DNA of 64,000 nucleotides, taken from NCBI GenBank assembly GCA_934463035.1, contig CAKSIG010000001.1:62001-126000 (forward strand), in the 5' to 3' direction. The notes beneath the pieces are model-generated. The model was not told where the DNA came from. It made no database searches and saw only the letters and a list, made by a program, of their open reading frames with translations. This DNA comes from an uncultured Eubacteriales bacterium (GTDB lineage: Bacteria; Bacillota; Clostridia; Oscillospirales; Acutalibacteraceae). The translations under genes were made by a program, and so were the position numbers. Of the stretch, positions 9,143 to 17,900 are shown piece after piece. Each line of letters begins with the position of its first letter. The first letter of the stretch is position 1.

Positions 9143-9893
9143 CTTTAAGTTTGCATTGCTTGCCCGTGTGGTCTATTGTGTAATTGTCCTTTAAAATCAG
9201 GTCGCTAATAAACACAAATTCATAGCCTTGTTCCTTTAAGCACTTCAAAATTGTCGGCAGCGCCTCGGGCGTATGCTCGGCGTCATTGTGAAAAAGGACG
9301 ATACTGCCGTTCGTAACCTTGCTTGTGACCCTGTTGCAAATACTTTCGGCGGTGGCATTGTCCTTCCAGTCAAGGCTGTCAACCGACCATTGGATCGTAT
9401 GCATATTAAGACCCTCGACCGATTCGATAACGCAGTTATCGTAGTCCCCGTAAGGAGGACGAAGCAATGTCGGGCATACGCCTGTGATACTCTCTATTTT
9501 TTTGTTACAGCTTTCTATCTCGTTGCGCATCTGCTCCTTTGAAAGCTGCGGCATATGCGGGTGCGTGTTAGAATGATTTTGCACCTGATGACCCGCGTCG
9601 CATAACTGTTTTACCGATTCGGGATACTTATCCACCCACGCGCCGACAACAAAAAAAGTTGCAGGAACATCATATTCCTTTAAGATGTTAATAAGCGTCT
9701 CGGTATCGTCATTCCCCCACGCGGCGTCGAAGGATATGGCTATCTGCTTTTTATCGGTTTCCACACAGTATATCGGCAGTTTGCGGTCGTTGCCCGCAAA
9801 CGTGACCGCAGAGCCGACGACTGTCGCCGTTATTGCCAACACAAGCGCCAGACACAGCATTATCTGCTTTTTGGTTATTATAAAAAATTTCAT
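9129..9893 (-). CDS. Polysaccharide deacetylase (NodB/CE4 fold), PdaB-like, membrane-anchored
   Basis: 254 residues. Residues 8-32 form a signal peptide or signal anchor. The NodB motifs follow in order: ISFDAAWGNDD (metal-binding Asp region), ATFFVVG, HSNTHPHM (the H-x3-H metal pair), LRPPYGDYD and DSLDWKD. The FDAAWG form of the first motif is the one seen in PdaB-like deacetylases of spore-formers rather than the FDDG form of chitin deacetylases. It should act outside the membrane on peptidoglycan or another N-acetylated glycan. AAAGGTGG precedes the ATG. It stands alone, bounded by hairpins on both sides, so it is probably not part of the glycan-utilisation operons. Confidence 0.88.
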   Translation of the reverse strand: MKFFIITKKQIMLCLALVLAITATVVGSAVTFAGNDRKLPIYCVETDKKQIAISFDAAWGNDDTETLINILKEYDVPATFFVVGAWVDKYPESVKQLCDAGHQVQNHSNTHPHMPQLSKEQMRNEIESCNKKIESITGVCPTLLRPPYGDYDNCVIESVEGLNMHTIQWSVDSLDWKDNATAESICNRVTSKVTNGSIVLFHNDAEHTPEALPTILKCLKEQGYEFVFISDLILKDNYTIDHTGKQCKLKDGAE

Positions 9894-9958
9894 TGCTATA
9901 CCACCTTTCAGCCTATTTGAACATATGTATAACGGCTTGTATATTATTCGTGATTAGG

Positions 9959-9993
9959 TTAGGCTGCCGAGGGTTAAACTCTCGGCAGCCTAA
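9959..9993. terminator. Hairpin element A (13-bp perfect stem)
   Basis: TTAGGCTGCCGAG at 9959-9971 pairs exactly with 9981-9993 around a 9-base loop and is followed on the plus strand by ATTTTT. It lies between the promoters of the deacetylase gene and the end of the GH13 gene. A diverged copy is found at 37296-37330. Confidence 0.65.
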
Positions 9994-10001
9994 ATTTTTC
10001 C

Positions 10002-10057
10002 AAAAATTAACCCCCGTCTGTTTATCAGCTTGCTGACAGTCAGACGGGGTTAATTTT
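10002..10057. terminator. Hairpin element B (long cruciform-like stem), terminator of the GH13 gene
   Basis: Arms 10003-10020 and 10041-10057 pair with one bulged C (AATTAACCCCCGTCTG against CAGACGGGGTTAATT). Inside sits a second small palindrome, TCAGCTTGCTGA, at 10025-10036. The flanks supply A/T runs for both directions. The same core with compensating changes in the stem occurs at 37155-37198, so the pairing rather than the sequence is conserved. Confidence 0.7.
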
Positions 10058-10110
10058 AAAACTACTGCTATCTTTATTACATTTATTTTAAAAAATTGAA
10101 AACTGCAAAG

Positions 10111-11391
10111 TTAAGAAAGAAAAATGGCGAAACCGTAGGGACTGAGACTTACAGTACCGTTTTTGATTTTTGCCGAGCGGGATATGAGCGGTTTACCAGA
10201 TATGCCGTCAAAGGCTACGTCCGCCGCAATCGGATTAAATACCGCCGTCATTTTTTCTTCACCGTTTTCGCAATCTATGAATAATGCGCCGTTTTGCTCG
10301 GTTATGTTATGTTTTCCGTTTGCCAATACAGGGTGGCTGTGATAAATTTCGTTTAATTTCTTAACAAAATCAAATCTTGTTTTGCCTTTTTCAGTTTTTG
10401 CAAGGCCTCTGTTCATAGCGCTTCTTTTCCCGTATTCCCTGTTTGAAAACATACAGTTCTCGCCGTCGTCGGCATATTCGTTGCCGTTCCATATAAACGG
10501 TATGCCGGGCGCTACGTAAAGTAAAAACAGCATCAGCTCCATTTTTTCTTTATAGCGTTTTTCGGCGCGTTCATTATCGGTAGCTATATCGTGATTTTCT
10601 ATAAAATTGATATGCCTGCCTTTTTCCCCTGAAACGCCGTTAACATATTTGAAAAACAGGTGTTTCTTATTCTCATCATCGGAAAACAGGCAGTTAAACA
10701 ACGATTCTCTGCTGAAAATGCAGCCTATGCCGCCGTAATCGAAATCAAACACTTCAAGATAATCCTCTTTTGTGCCCTCGTTAAGCATAATAAGATTTTT
10801 ATTGATTGCACGTGTTCTTTCTGCAAATTCCCTCCAAAAATCAAGCGGAACTCCATCGCCCACATCACAGCGAAAACCGTCAATTTTAAATTCCTTGACA
10901 AGAAATTCGCCGTTTTCACACAAGTATTCTCTTGCCTTTTCATTCGCATAGTTTATTCTTGCAAAAGGCCATTCCTCGCCAACCTTCGGCGTGCCGTCCT
11001 CATTTTGTATAACATAATCTGGGTGTTCCTTTAAAAACACGGCGTTTCTTCCGCAGTGCAGATAAACAAGGTCAAGCATAACCTTTAAGCCAAGCTCGTG
11101 CGAACGATTGATAAATTCGTGTAAATCATCATTATTCCCGTATTCTTCATCGACGCTGAAATAGTCTGCCATCTTGTAAGGGTTGCTCGGGTTATTGCAG
11201 CCTGAGTCTATCTGCCTCGGGCTCCACGTTTTTCGGTCGTCATCTTTGTCCGTCTTAAAGCACGCGGTCAGATAAATAATATCTATTCCGAGTTCTTTAA
11301 GCTCATCAAGATGCGCCGTTGCTGATTTTAAAGTTCCCTCATCCGTAAACGTTCGTAATGCAAGCTGATAAATTACCGTATTTTCGACCAT
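10111..11391 (-). CDS. GH13 alpha-amylase-family glycoside hydrolase, cytoplasmic
   Basis: 426 residues, without a signal peptide, starting MVENTVIYQL after an AAAGGAAG site. The four GH13 regions are seen: VMLDLVYLHCG (region I, with Leu where most members have Asn before the His), DGFRCDVGD (region II, nucleophile Asp), MLNEG (region III, acid/base Glu) and FIENHD (region IV). At 426 residues it is at the short end of the family, with the barrel, a small B domain and a brief C-terminal beta domain. It probably hydrolyses alpha-glucosidic oligosaccharides inside the cell; oligo-1,6-glucosidase, maltogenic or trehalose-type activity cannot be told apart. It is transcribed divergently from an AraC regulator, with a cre box just after its -10 region. 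Confidence 0.88.
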   Translation of the reverse strand: MVENTVIYQLALRTFTDEGTLKSATAHLDELKELGIDIIYLTACFKTDKDDDRKTWSPRQIDSGCNNPSNPYKMADYFSVDEEYGNNDDLHEFINRSHELGLKVMLDLVYLHCGRNAVFLKEHPDYVIQNEDGTPKVGEEWPFARINYANEKAREYLCENGEFLVKEFKIDGFRCDVGDGVPLDFWREFAERTRAINKNLIMLNEGTKEDYLEVFDFDYGGIGCIFSRESLFNCLFSDDENKKHLFFKYVNGVSGEKGRHINFIENHDIATDNERAEKRYKEKMELMLFLLYVAPGIPFIWNGNEYADDGENCMFSNREYGKRSAMNRGLAKTEKGKTRFDFVKKLNEIYHSHPVLANGKHNITEQNGALFIDCENGEEKMTAVFNPIAADVAFDGISGKPLISRSAKIKNGTVSLSPYGFAIFLS

Positions 11392-11409
11392 TCAAATCTT
11401 CCTTTCGAT

Positions 11410-11423
11410 TGAAAACGTTTTCA
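11410..11423. promoter_or_regulatory. CcpA cre site
   Basis: TGAAAACGTTTTCA is a perfect palindrome and matches the cre consensus TGWAANCGNTNWCA. It begins about five bases downstream of the -10 box of the GH13 gene, the classic place for carbon catabolite repression by blocking initiation. Confidence 0.85.
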
Positions 11424-11428
11424 TTTTC

Positions 11429-11456
11429 AGTATATAATACCTAAATTTTTATACAA
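11429..11456 (-). promoter_or_regulatory. Promoter of the GH13 gene
   Basis: On the minus strand TTGTAT (11456-11451) and TATACT (11434-11429) are 16 bp apart. The position just upstream of the cre box and 40 bases from the start codon supports it. Confidence 0.55.
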
Positions 11457-11492
11457 GAATAAAAATAGCATATTACTTACCAAAATCGCAAC

Positions 11493-11521
11493 TTGCTAAA
11501 CTTGATTTAATATGATATATT
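11493..11521 (+). promoter_or_regulatory. Promoter of the AraC-type regulator gene
   Basis: TTGCTA at 11493-11498 and TATATT at 11516-11521 are spaced by 17 bp. The start codon follows 21 bases later. Confidence 0.6.
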
Positions 11522-11541
11522 AAAACAGAGGGTGAAAGAAT

Positions 11542-12294
11542 TTGTTGTTTACTAAGCCGTTTTACATAACAAAATATTTAGGGATTTTTAAAATAGAACG
11601 CAGTCCAATAAAAATGTGTACTGAAAAACGCAACTTTTCAGTACTGAGTTTTAGGACGAAAGGAAATACAAGTTTCAACCAAAACGGCAACGTTACCACC
11701 GTTAAAGACGGCGACGTTGTTTTTGTACCTCCGAACACGGAATACACTCAAAGTTCGTCTGTTCACGAAGAGATCACCGCAATTCATTTCAAAAGCAATT
11801 ACCCGATTTTTGACCGAATTACACCCGTTAAGCTACAACAAGCCGAAAAGTATTTTGAACTCATATTTAAAGCGGCGTCTGTCGACCGCTCGGAAAACTG
11901 CTTTGAAGAAATATCACTTTTATACAGGCTGCTGCAACAAATAGAAAACAGCTTTGACAGCGCCCGCAAAAATTCATATCCTAAAATTTTATCAGATGCA
12001 TTGCAAATTTTCAAAAATGAGTTTTCGACGCCCGAAACGTATACCTCATCCGTCGCCGAAAGGCTGGGGGTTTCGTGCTCGTATCTAAGAAAAATATTTA
12101 ATGAAAACCTTGGTATCTCCCCGTCGGATTATCTGTTAAAAATCCGTATGGATAACGCTAAAAGGTTGCTGGAAAGCGGATATTACAAAATATCGGAAAT
12201 ATCCGCCTTGTGCGGCTATGCCCAACCAAAATCTTTTACAGTTGCATTTAAAAAATCGGTCGGAATACCTCCAACCGAATTCAGACTAAAATAA
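11542..12294 (+). CDS. AraC-family transcriptional regulator with cupin-like sensor domain
   Basis: 250 residues from a TTG codon at 11542, nine bases after GAGGGTG. The first 90 residues have the beta-rich pattern of an AraC-type cupin sensor (VKDGDVVFVPPNTEY near residue 55). Residues about 150-250 hold two helix-turn-helix motifs; the second ends in the family signature SEISALCGYAQPKSFTVAFK followed by GIPPTEFR. It is divergent from the GH13 gene and very likely controls it, sensing a sugar through the cupin domain. Its 3' end runs into a bidirectional terminator shared with the GH39-like gene. Confidence 0.9.
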   Translation: MLFTKPFYITKYLGIFKIERSPIKMCTEKRNFSVLSFRTKGNTSFNQNGNVTTVKDGDVVFVPPNTEYTQSSSVHEEITAIHFKSNYPIFDRITPVKLQQAEKYFELIFKAASVDRSENCFEEISLLYRLLQQIENSFDSARKNSYPKILSDALQIFKNEFSTPETYTSSVAERLGVSCSYLRKIFNENLGISPSDYLLKIRMDNAKRLLESGYYKISEISALCGYAQPKSFTVAFKKSVGIPPTEFRLK

Positions 12295-12336
12295 GCTCCC
12301 GTTTGCCGTCATATCGGCAACTGCAAACGGGAGCTT
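12293..12336. terminator. Bidirectional terminator between convergent genes
   Basis: AAGCTCCCGTTTGC at 12293-12306 pairs exactly with 12323-12336; the loop carries a further GCCG/CGGC stem. It overlaps the stop codon of the AraC gene and faces the end of the GH39-like gene on the other strand. Confidence 0.75.
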
Positions 12337-12351
12337 ACATAATTTCAAATA

Positions 12352-13815
12352 TTATTTTTCAATATCAAATACTATGTCTTTAATATCACCGAAGATAAGC
12401 GCCATCGGATAATCCTTTATAGGCAAATTTGAGTGCGTGTAGGCGTATTTGCCGCGGGGCACGTCCCAAACGGTCGAATCGCCGCTGGCAAACGGATAAT
12501 CGCCCTCGGCTATCATAGAATCGGGTATTTCATATATACTCCCGTCCATAAAATCTATAAGGTGAGCCTTTTTGAGTATGGCTGTGGATATTGAAAACGT
12601 GCCCTCATAGTCGGTGGTCATCAGATTTGACGGCATCCAAAACGTATATATTTCATTTTCGCCGACCTTGAAACCGCCCGCGTTTATCTGAAAATGCTGG
12701 GGCTCGTCGCTGAATGTGAGCAGACTGTGCTGAGGCTTTACCATAATCGGCAGATTTTTAATCTTTACATTCTCGCCAAAAACTCCCGCAAGATTTTGCA
12801 AGGCGTAATAAGAAGGCTTTTCGGTGTATTCGCCCGTTGCAAACCCGTTTTCGTCAAATTCGGCGCCGAGCAGACCGAAATATCCGAACGATCCAATTTT
12901 CTCACCAGGTTTAAAATCAAAGCCCTCGTGCATATCCATTGCGGAAAAATACGATGTAAACTTAACGTCGCTCATTAAATCGGCAATGGTATGCCTGAGC
13001 AGTTGTTTTGCCTGCTTGCGGGGCGTCCAGCTTCCCGTTTTTATGGCTCCCTCGCCGTTTCTTTTCGACTGTGAACCCGATTCGCCCTGAATTATTTCTA
13101 TTTTATCGTTATACATATCGGCAACCGCCTTGTATGCTCTGACGGTTTCAAAAGAGCCCATTTCGTCACGGGTGTATTCATGGAACGTAATGCCGTCTAT
13201 AAAGTCACCCATTCCCGCAACAAAAGCAGAGTTGAGGAACGATATAGTTTTCAGGCATACCGAGCCGCCGATTATGTAAGCGTGTTTATCCGCTTGCCTT
13301 ATTGCCTTTGCGGTATTTACCACAAAGGTGCCGTATTCGTATCCGTCGGGTCCAGACTTCCAGCACCAATTACCGTCGGGTTCGTTCCACACTTCCCACT
13401 CGTGAACACGGTCTTTGAAATGGTTTACGGTAGCGGTAACATACCTCTGCCAAGCTAAGAGATAATCGCCGTCGGTAGGAGCAACGCCCGTGGCACCGAA
13501 GTACTTTTTTGCTTCTTCGCTGTAAAGGCCGTTACCGTAGCAAAGGCATATCCAGGGTCTCATTCCGCGCTTGATAAGATTGTCTACGACCTTATCAAGC
13601 CAGAGAAAATCATAAATGCCCTTCTTCTGCTCGGTTTTTGCCCAGCCCGACTGTATGCGCACCCATTTCACACCTAAATTTGCAATTTTATCATAGGCTT
13701 TTTCAGGGTCAAATGCGTCTCGGTCCAATTTTTCAAAGCCGACCCCGAGACGGGACGACTTTATCTGCAATGAATTTTTCGATTTTATCTTGCCTATTCT
13801 TTTGAGCCGTTCCAT
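12352..13815 (-). CDS. Clan GH-A glycoside hydrolase, GH39-like
   Basis: 487 residues, no signal peptide, so cytoplasmic. The barrel begins with GVKWVRIQSGWAKTEQKKG, and the strand-4 motif HEWEVWNEPDGNW carries the Asn-Glu acid/base pair of clan GH-A. IEIIQGESG near residue 255 is a good candidate for the nucleophile Glu. After the barrel a C-terminal beta domain of about 110 residues follows, as in GH39 beta-xylosidases, which is why I prefer GH39 to GH5 or GH30; the family call is uncertain. It is a single-gene unit: TATACT at its upstream side is a likely -10 box and the convergent terminator lies at its end. A role in trimming imported beta-linked oligosaccharides is inferred. Confidence 0.7.
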   Translation of the reverse strand: MERLKRIGKIKSKNSLQIKSSRLGVGFEKLDRDAFDPEKAYDKIANLGVKWVRIQSGWAKTEQKKGIYDFLWLDKVVDNLIKRGMRPWICLCYGNGLYSEEAKKYFGATGVAPTDGDYLLAWQRYVTATVNHFKDRVHEWEVWNEPDGNWCWKSGPDGYEYGTFVVNTAKAIRQADKHAYIIGGSVCLKTISFLNSAFVAGMGDFIDGITFHEYTRDEMGSFETVRAYKAVADMYNDKIEIIQGESGSQSKRNGEGAIKTGSWTPRKQAKQLLRHTIADLMSDVKFTSYFSAMDMHEGFDFKPGEKIGSFGYFGLLGAEFDENGFATGEYTEKPSYYALQNLAGVFGENVKIKNLPIMVKPQHSLLTFSDEPQHFQINAGGFKVGENEIYTFWMPSNLMTTDYEGTFSISTAILKKAHLIDFMDGSIYEIPDSMIAEGDYPFASGDSTVWDVPRGKYAYTHSNLPIKDYPMALIFGDIKDIVFDIEK

Positions 13816-13959
13816 TTTCGGATCACCCTTTAACTTTTATTGATTAAAGTATACCACAGTAACCCATAAAAATCATTGCAATATCATATCCTGTTTTTTA
13901 GATATTGTCTTTTTTCGATGTGCCGATTTTACAGTGAACCAAATTAAATGTATAGTAAT

Positions 13960-13992
13960 ACAGACCCCAAAAACAAAATTTTTGAGGTCTGT
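13960..13992 (-). terminator. Hairpin after the AAA ATPase gene
   Basis: ACAGACCTCAAAAA on the minus strand pairs, with one G-U or mismatch position, with TTTTTGGGGTCTGT. The A/T half of the stem supplies the U-rich end. It is 31 bases after the stop codon of the ATPase gene. Confidence 0.55.
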
Positions 13993-14022
13993 TATTTATT
14001 TTCCGGACACATCAGAAAATCA

Positions 14023-15324
14023 TCAAATTTCCAAGCTATCGCCGTCCAACAAAAACTCTTTTACTCCCATCATAACATAGCCTTTTTCGTCTCTCCGAGG
14101 TTTCATACTTTTTTCAACGATAATTATTTTTTTAAAAGAGTCAAATGTCTTATCAAAAGAAACCGTTTCCTGCCTGTATTTTTCCTGATCGGGAATAGAA
14201 TATGCCGATTGAATATAATATTTTTTACTGCCTCTTGAAGCAATAAAATCAATTTCCCGCTGAACCTTAACTTCTTTGCCGTTTTTATCCTTTTCGCGCG
14301 ACTCCACCATACCGACATCAACTTGATACCCTCGATACCTTAATTCATTGAAGATAATATTTTCCATAATATGAGTACCCTCAATCTGCCGAAAATTCAG
14401 CCGTGCATTACGAAGCCCCACATCTTCAAAATAAATTTTATACGGAGTACCTATATACTTCCTGCCCTTTACATCGTATCGCTTAACACGGGTTATCATA
14501 AACGCGTCTTCCATATGTCCGATATACTTATTTACTGTATAATCGCTGATATTTTCCCGCAGAACTGATAAAAAAGTATCGGCAATTTTTTTCGGATTAG
14601 TTAATGAAGAAATCCCTGACGCTATAACGTCTAATACCTCGCCTATACGGGTGTTTTCGGGCAGATTGTTACGAATAATAATATCTTTAAGATATAGGTT
14701 GTTCATTTGCGAGGTAAGATACGATGCTTTTTGTTCCTCAGTCAGCATAAGCGCTACTGCCGGAAGTCCGCCGTAAACAGAATAATCGTCGAATGCTTCG
14801 CTTTTATCCCCGCCCTTATAAGCATAATATTCCGAAAACGAAAGCGGCAAAATATGAACTTCGTCACCTCTGCCCTCAAATTCCGTTAAAATATCCTTTG
14901 AAAGGAACTTAGAATTACTGCCCGTTACAAACACATCGGTATTGCTCTTGCGAAGAAATCCATTCAACACCGACTCAAAAGCGCCCAGCTTTTGAACCTC
15001 GTCGAGCAAAATATAGTAAATATCGTCATCCTTTATTTGCGGCAAAATCCAATTTAAAAACTTTTTCGGGTCAACCTTTCTGTCTTCTTTATCATTATCA
15101 AGCACAATAGGGTCTTCACCGATTTTTAATAAATCCTCCGCAGAATCGAAAGCAAATTTAATAATATGTTCGCTGTCAACATTCTCCCCTATCAAATAAT
15201 TATAGAACAAGGTATTTAACAGATAGGATTTTCCGCTCCTGCGAATTCCCGTTATCACCTTAATAAAACCGTTATGTTTACGAACAATTAGCCGCTGCAA
15301 ATATACATCTCTTTTTATTTCCAT
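14023..15324 (-). CDS. AAA-family ATPase with C-terminal DUF4143
   Basis: 433 residues from the ATG at 15324, which has GGTGA five bases upstream; an ATG four codons earlier lacks a site. Walker A is GIRRSGKS near residue 30, Walker B is YYILLDEVQKL near residue 115, and a sensor-like VFVTGSNSKFL follows. The C-terminal half has the DUF4143 pattern with an IDFIAS motif that resembles a PD-(D/E)XK nuclease-like core. These widespread proteins of unknown role occur singly and often in mobile or defence-type settings. It has no evident link to glycan use, lies between two hairpins and is probably an independent unit dropped between cluster I and the GH39-like gene. Confidence 0.85.
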   Translation of the reverse strand: MEIKRDVYLQRLIVRKHNGFIKVITGIRRSGKSYLLNTLFYNYLIGENVDSEHIIKFAFDSAEDLLKIGEDPIVLDNDKEDRKVDPKKFLNWILPQIKDDDIYYILLDEVQKLGAFESVLNGFLRKSNTDVFVTGSNSKFLSKDILTEFEGRGDEVHILPLSFSEYYAYKGGDKSEAFDDYSVYGGLPAVALMLTEEQKASYLTSQMNNLYLKDIIIRNNLPENTRIGEVLDVIASGISSLTNPKKIADTFLSVLRENISDYTVNKYIGHMEDAFMITRVKRYDVKGRKYIGTPYKIYFEDVGLRNARLNFRQIEGTHIMENIIFNELRYRGYQVDVGMVESREKDKNGKEVKVQREIDFIASRGSKKYYIQSAYSIPDQEKYRQETVSFDKTFDSFKKIIIVEKSMKPRRDEKGYVMMGVKEFLLDGDSLEI

Positions 15325-15335
15325 ATAAATCACCA

Positions 15336-15371
15336 TTTAATATTTTCGCCGAAATCGGCGGATTTATTAAA
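15336..15371. terminator. Dyad between the GH94 and ATPase genes
   Basis: CGCCGA/TCGGCG at 15347-15360 forms a tight hairpin, enclosed by TTTAATA/TATTAAA arms at 15336-15342 and 15365-15371. It lies just upstream of the ATPase start and could end the cluster I transcript; there is no clean U-run on the minus strand. Confidence 0.4.
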
Positions 15372-15440
15372 TGAATTATATACCAAAATTATTTTTCAGT
15401 CAAGACATTCTCTGAAAAATGCAGAGCGAATCTCACATTT

Positions 15441-17684
15441 TTACAGTAAATCAAATTCTTCCCAATCAATTAAACCGCCTGAAACACTCCTGCCGTTTGC
15501 GGTAACGGCGGGCTTGTCGGCGTTATCAAAGGCAAATGTAATTTTCTTTCCGCGGATCGTTTTGGTAAGCTCGCAGCGTTTCCAAGACGGCGGCAAACAG
15601 GGTTTTACGGATATTCCGTTTTCGTTTACGGTTATTCCGAACACAAAGTTCACAAGCGCTTTTAAAAACCACTGACCCGAGGCGGTTCGCCAGCTTTGAC
15701 CGGGCGTGCCGTAGCGGTAGCCCGTTTCTTCGCCGAAGTACGAATTGCAAAGCGTATATGGCTCTGCTCTGCCATTTACTATCGGGTTTTTCCAAGGGAG
15801 TATTGTATTTATATCCTGTTCAACCTTTTCACTCCGCCCGAGCATTGCGTCTGCCGCCAGCTTCCAGGTAACTGCGTGAAGATATACTCCGCCGTTTTCG
15901 TGAACTCCCGCAGGCTTTTCGGTCATATTGCCGATATGTGTATTTTTGTGCGTATAGGCAGGTGCGGACACTCTTGTCCCGAGTGGACAAGCAAGGAGCT
16001 TTTCGGCGTTTATAAGCGCTTTTTCCGCTTTTTCTTTATCGCAGACCCCCGAAAGCACCGCCCACGTCTGAGGATTAAGATAGACCTTGCCCTCGTCACA
16101 TTCCTTTGAGCCGAGTTTTTCTCCCCAATCGTTTATCGCGTATATATAGTAATCGCCGTCCCAGCCGTATTTTTCTATAAGTCCGCGCATTTTTAAGCCG
16201 TTTTCAGCCGACGCTTCCGCATCCTTTGTTTTGCCGAGCATTTTTGCAAGCTCTGAAAACTGTTTGTTCGCCCTGTACCACGCTATCGAGAGCCAAACGC
16301 TGACTCCATTATGTTCAAGGCCGGCGGTGTTCATACAATCGTTCCAATCACCGCCCCAAATCTGTATAAGCCCGTTATCGCCCTTAAAGTTATACAGAAA
16401 ATCTATCGCTCTTTTAAGATGCTCGTATACGGTAGCCTTTGTGCCGTCGTTAAACTCGACAGTCTCGTTAAGCAAGGACGTATTGCCCGTCTCACCGACT
16501 ATGGTATACACCGCAAAGGTGAGCCAAACGGCGTTGTCCGAAAAATTATTGTCCTTAATCTCGCCGTTTATAAAGGTTCTCGGGCAGTAACCGTTTGAAT
16601 ACTGATATTTCATTATTCTTTTTATTCGTTTTTCGGCAAGTTCGGGATTAAAGCACGCAAGACATTCGGTATCGCTTACCATATCCCTGAACCCGTTGTG
16701 CCTTACCCTTGCCCAACGGCTGCCCATATTTGTCTGATACGGCAGCCAATAATTGAACAGGCAGTTAAGCTGTTCGTCGGGGGTGTCTATATGCAGACCG
16801 TTACGGACTCTTTCGTGATGAATTTTTACTTCTTCAAGCAGTTTATCGGCGTTTTCGCCCTCCGATAAGAATTTAACCGTATCGGTTATTTTTTTCGCCG
16901 TATCAAAAACGCCCGCAATAAAGGTCACTGTTCCCGTTCCTTTCGGTTCAAGCTCTACTGTGCTTTCAAGCGCAAAACCGAATTTTTCGCCTATACAGCC
17001 TGTGTCGGTAAGGCTTCCTCTTTTTAAAGCCCTTGGGTGTTCAAGCGAGCCGTATGGGCCGATAAATGCGTTTCTTGCCGCGTCATAGCCCGTTACGCCG
17101 TTGCAGGCGAACAACCCCGCATAAAGCTCGGTTTCCTTGCCGTTCCAACAGGCATTTATCTGTTTTGCAAAGCCGTTTAATTCTTTATTAAAATCAATAC
17201 TTCCCAAATTATAGCCCTGTTTTGAATAGGGCTCGTCAAGAAGTGTATCTATATACATAACAACGCGGATTTTTTGTTTTTCCGCGGTGTTATTTATAAC
17301 CGAAATTCTATGTACCTCGTATCCGCTGTTTTTATCTTCACACATCGGCACAAAAGTGAGATACTCGGTGCCGACAGCGTTATGCTCGGAATGTATTTTC
17401 GTATATCCCAAGCCGTGTATGCAGTTATAGTTTTCTCCAGCATCGTCCGACGGCAGACCCGTAATGCAAAAGGAACCGTCCTCTGTAAATAAATACGCGC
17501 CTCTGCCGCTTACTATTTGTATCCGCCTGCCCATATTATCCTGCAAAAATGCGTCTCCGCAGGCGGTTTGTGAGGTAAAGGACACAAAGCTGTCGGTATA
17601 CATATAGTTATACCAATTCCGAGGCAGGTCTGCGCCGTTTATTCGAAATTCCTTTCCGCCGTTTATAAATTCGCCGTAGTTCAT
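15441..17684 (-). CDS. GH94 phosphorylase (cellobiose/cellodextrin phosphorylase family)
   Basis: 747 residues, no signal peptide, with the whole GH94 layout: an N-terminal beta-sandwich (MNYGEFINGGKEFRINGADL, with NWYNYMYTDSF), a helical linker, and an (alpha/alpha)6 barrel. The barrel contains RHNGFRDMVSD and GGDWNDCMN, the latter holding the general-acid Asp, and VSAPAYTHKNTHIGNMTEKP, EETGYRYGTPGQSWRTASG and the usual C-terminal ending. The family splits beta-glucosidic disaccharides or oligosaccharides with phosphate, giving a sugar 1-phosphate and saving ATP. The acceptor (glucose, cellodextrin, N-acetylglucosamine, mannose or others) cannot be chosen here. It is the last gene of cluster I, 66 nt after the micropeptide gene, and would consume what the cluster I importer brings in. 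Confidence 0.93.
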   Translation of the reverse strand: MNYGEFINGGKEFRINGADLPRNWYNYMYTDSFVSFTSQTACGDAFLQDNMGRRIQIVSGRGAYLFTEDGSFCITGLPSDDAGENYNCIHGLGYTKIHSEHNAVGTEYLTFVPMCEDKNSGYEVHRISVINNTAEKQKIRVVMYIDTLLDEPYSKQGYNLGSIDFNKELNGFAKQINACWNGKETELYAGLFACNGVTGYDAARNAFIGPYGSLEHPRALKRGSLTDTGCIGEKFGFALESTVELEPKGTGTVTFIAGVFDTAKKITDTVKFLSEGENADKLLEEVKIHHERVRNGLHIDTPDEQLNCLFNYWLPYQTNMGSRWARVRHNGFRDMVSDTECLACFNPELAEKRIKRIMKYQYSNGYCPRTFINGEIKDNNFSDNAVWLTFAVYTIVGETGNTSLLNETVEFNDGTKATVYEHLKRAIDFLYNFKGDNGLIQIWGGDWNDCMNTAGLEHNGVSVWLSIAWYRANKQFSELAKMLGKTKDAEASAENGLKMRGLIEKYGWDGDYYIYAINDWGEKLGSKECDEGKVYLNPQTWAVLSGVCDKEKAEKALINAEKLLACPLGTRVSAPAYTHKNTHIGNMTEKPAGVHENGGVYLHAVTWKLAADAMLGRSEKVEQDINTILPWKNPIVNGRAEPYTLCNSYFGEETGYRYGTPGQSWRTASGQWFLKALVNFVFGITVNENGISVKPCLPPSWKRCELTKTIRGKKITFAFDNADKPAVTANGRSVSGGLIDWEEFDLL

Positions 17685-17750
17685 TTCAATTCTCCCGATT
17701 TAGTACAATACCGCCGCGAAAAACGCAGCGATATTGTTTGTGTTTACCTG

Positions 17751-17888
17751 TTATTCTTCTTCCCAAGAATCCGTATCAGCCTCATTGGTAAGAATACCGT
17801 TTCCGTTTGCAGATACGTCATAAGTGCAAAAAGTTTCCTTTACATTTTTGCTGTAAATTTCTAATAAAGGAGTTGTATATTTTTTCAT
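17751..17888 (-). CDS. Micropeptide A of the MKKYxxPxL family
   Basis: A 45-codon frame preceded by GGAGG nine bases from its ATG, placed 12 nt after the stop of the 760-residue secreted protein gene. It begins MKKYTTPLLEIYSKNVKETF, has a single Cys at 21 and ends in an acidic tail, ADTDSWEEE. It has no signal peptide or membrane helix. Micropeptide B at 45755 shares MKKY, Pro7, Leu9, IYSK at 11-14, Glu18 and Cys21, and also directly follows a large secreted protein, so the pair is clearly homologous in sequence and position. No function is known to me; short MKKYxxP proteins of unknown role occur in Clostridia. No peptide-modifying enzyme is encoded nearby. Confidence 0.8.
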   Translation of the reverse strand: MKKYTTPLLEIYSKNVKETFCTYDVSANGNGILTNEADTDSWEEE

Positions 17889-17900
17889 TTTTATTCCTCC

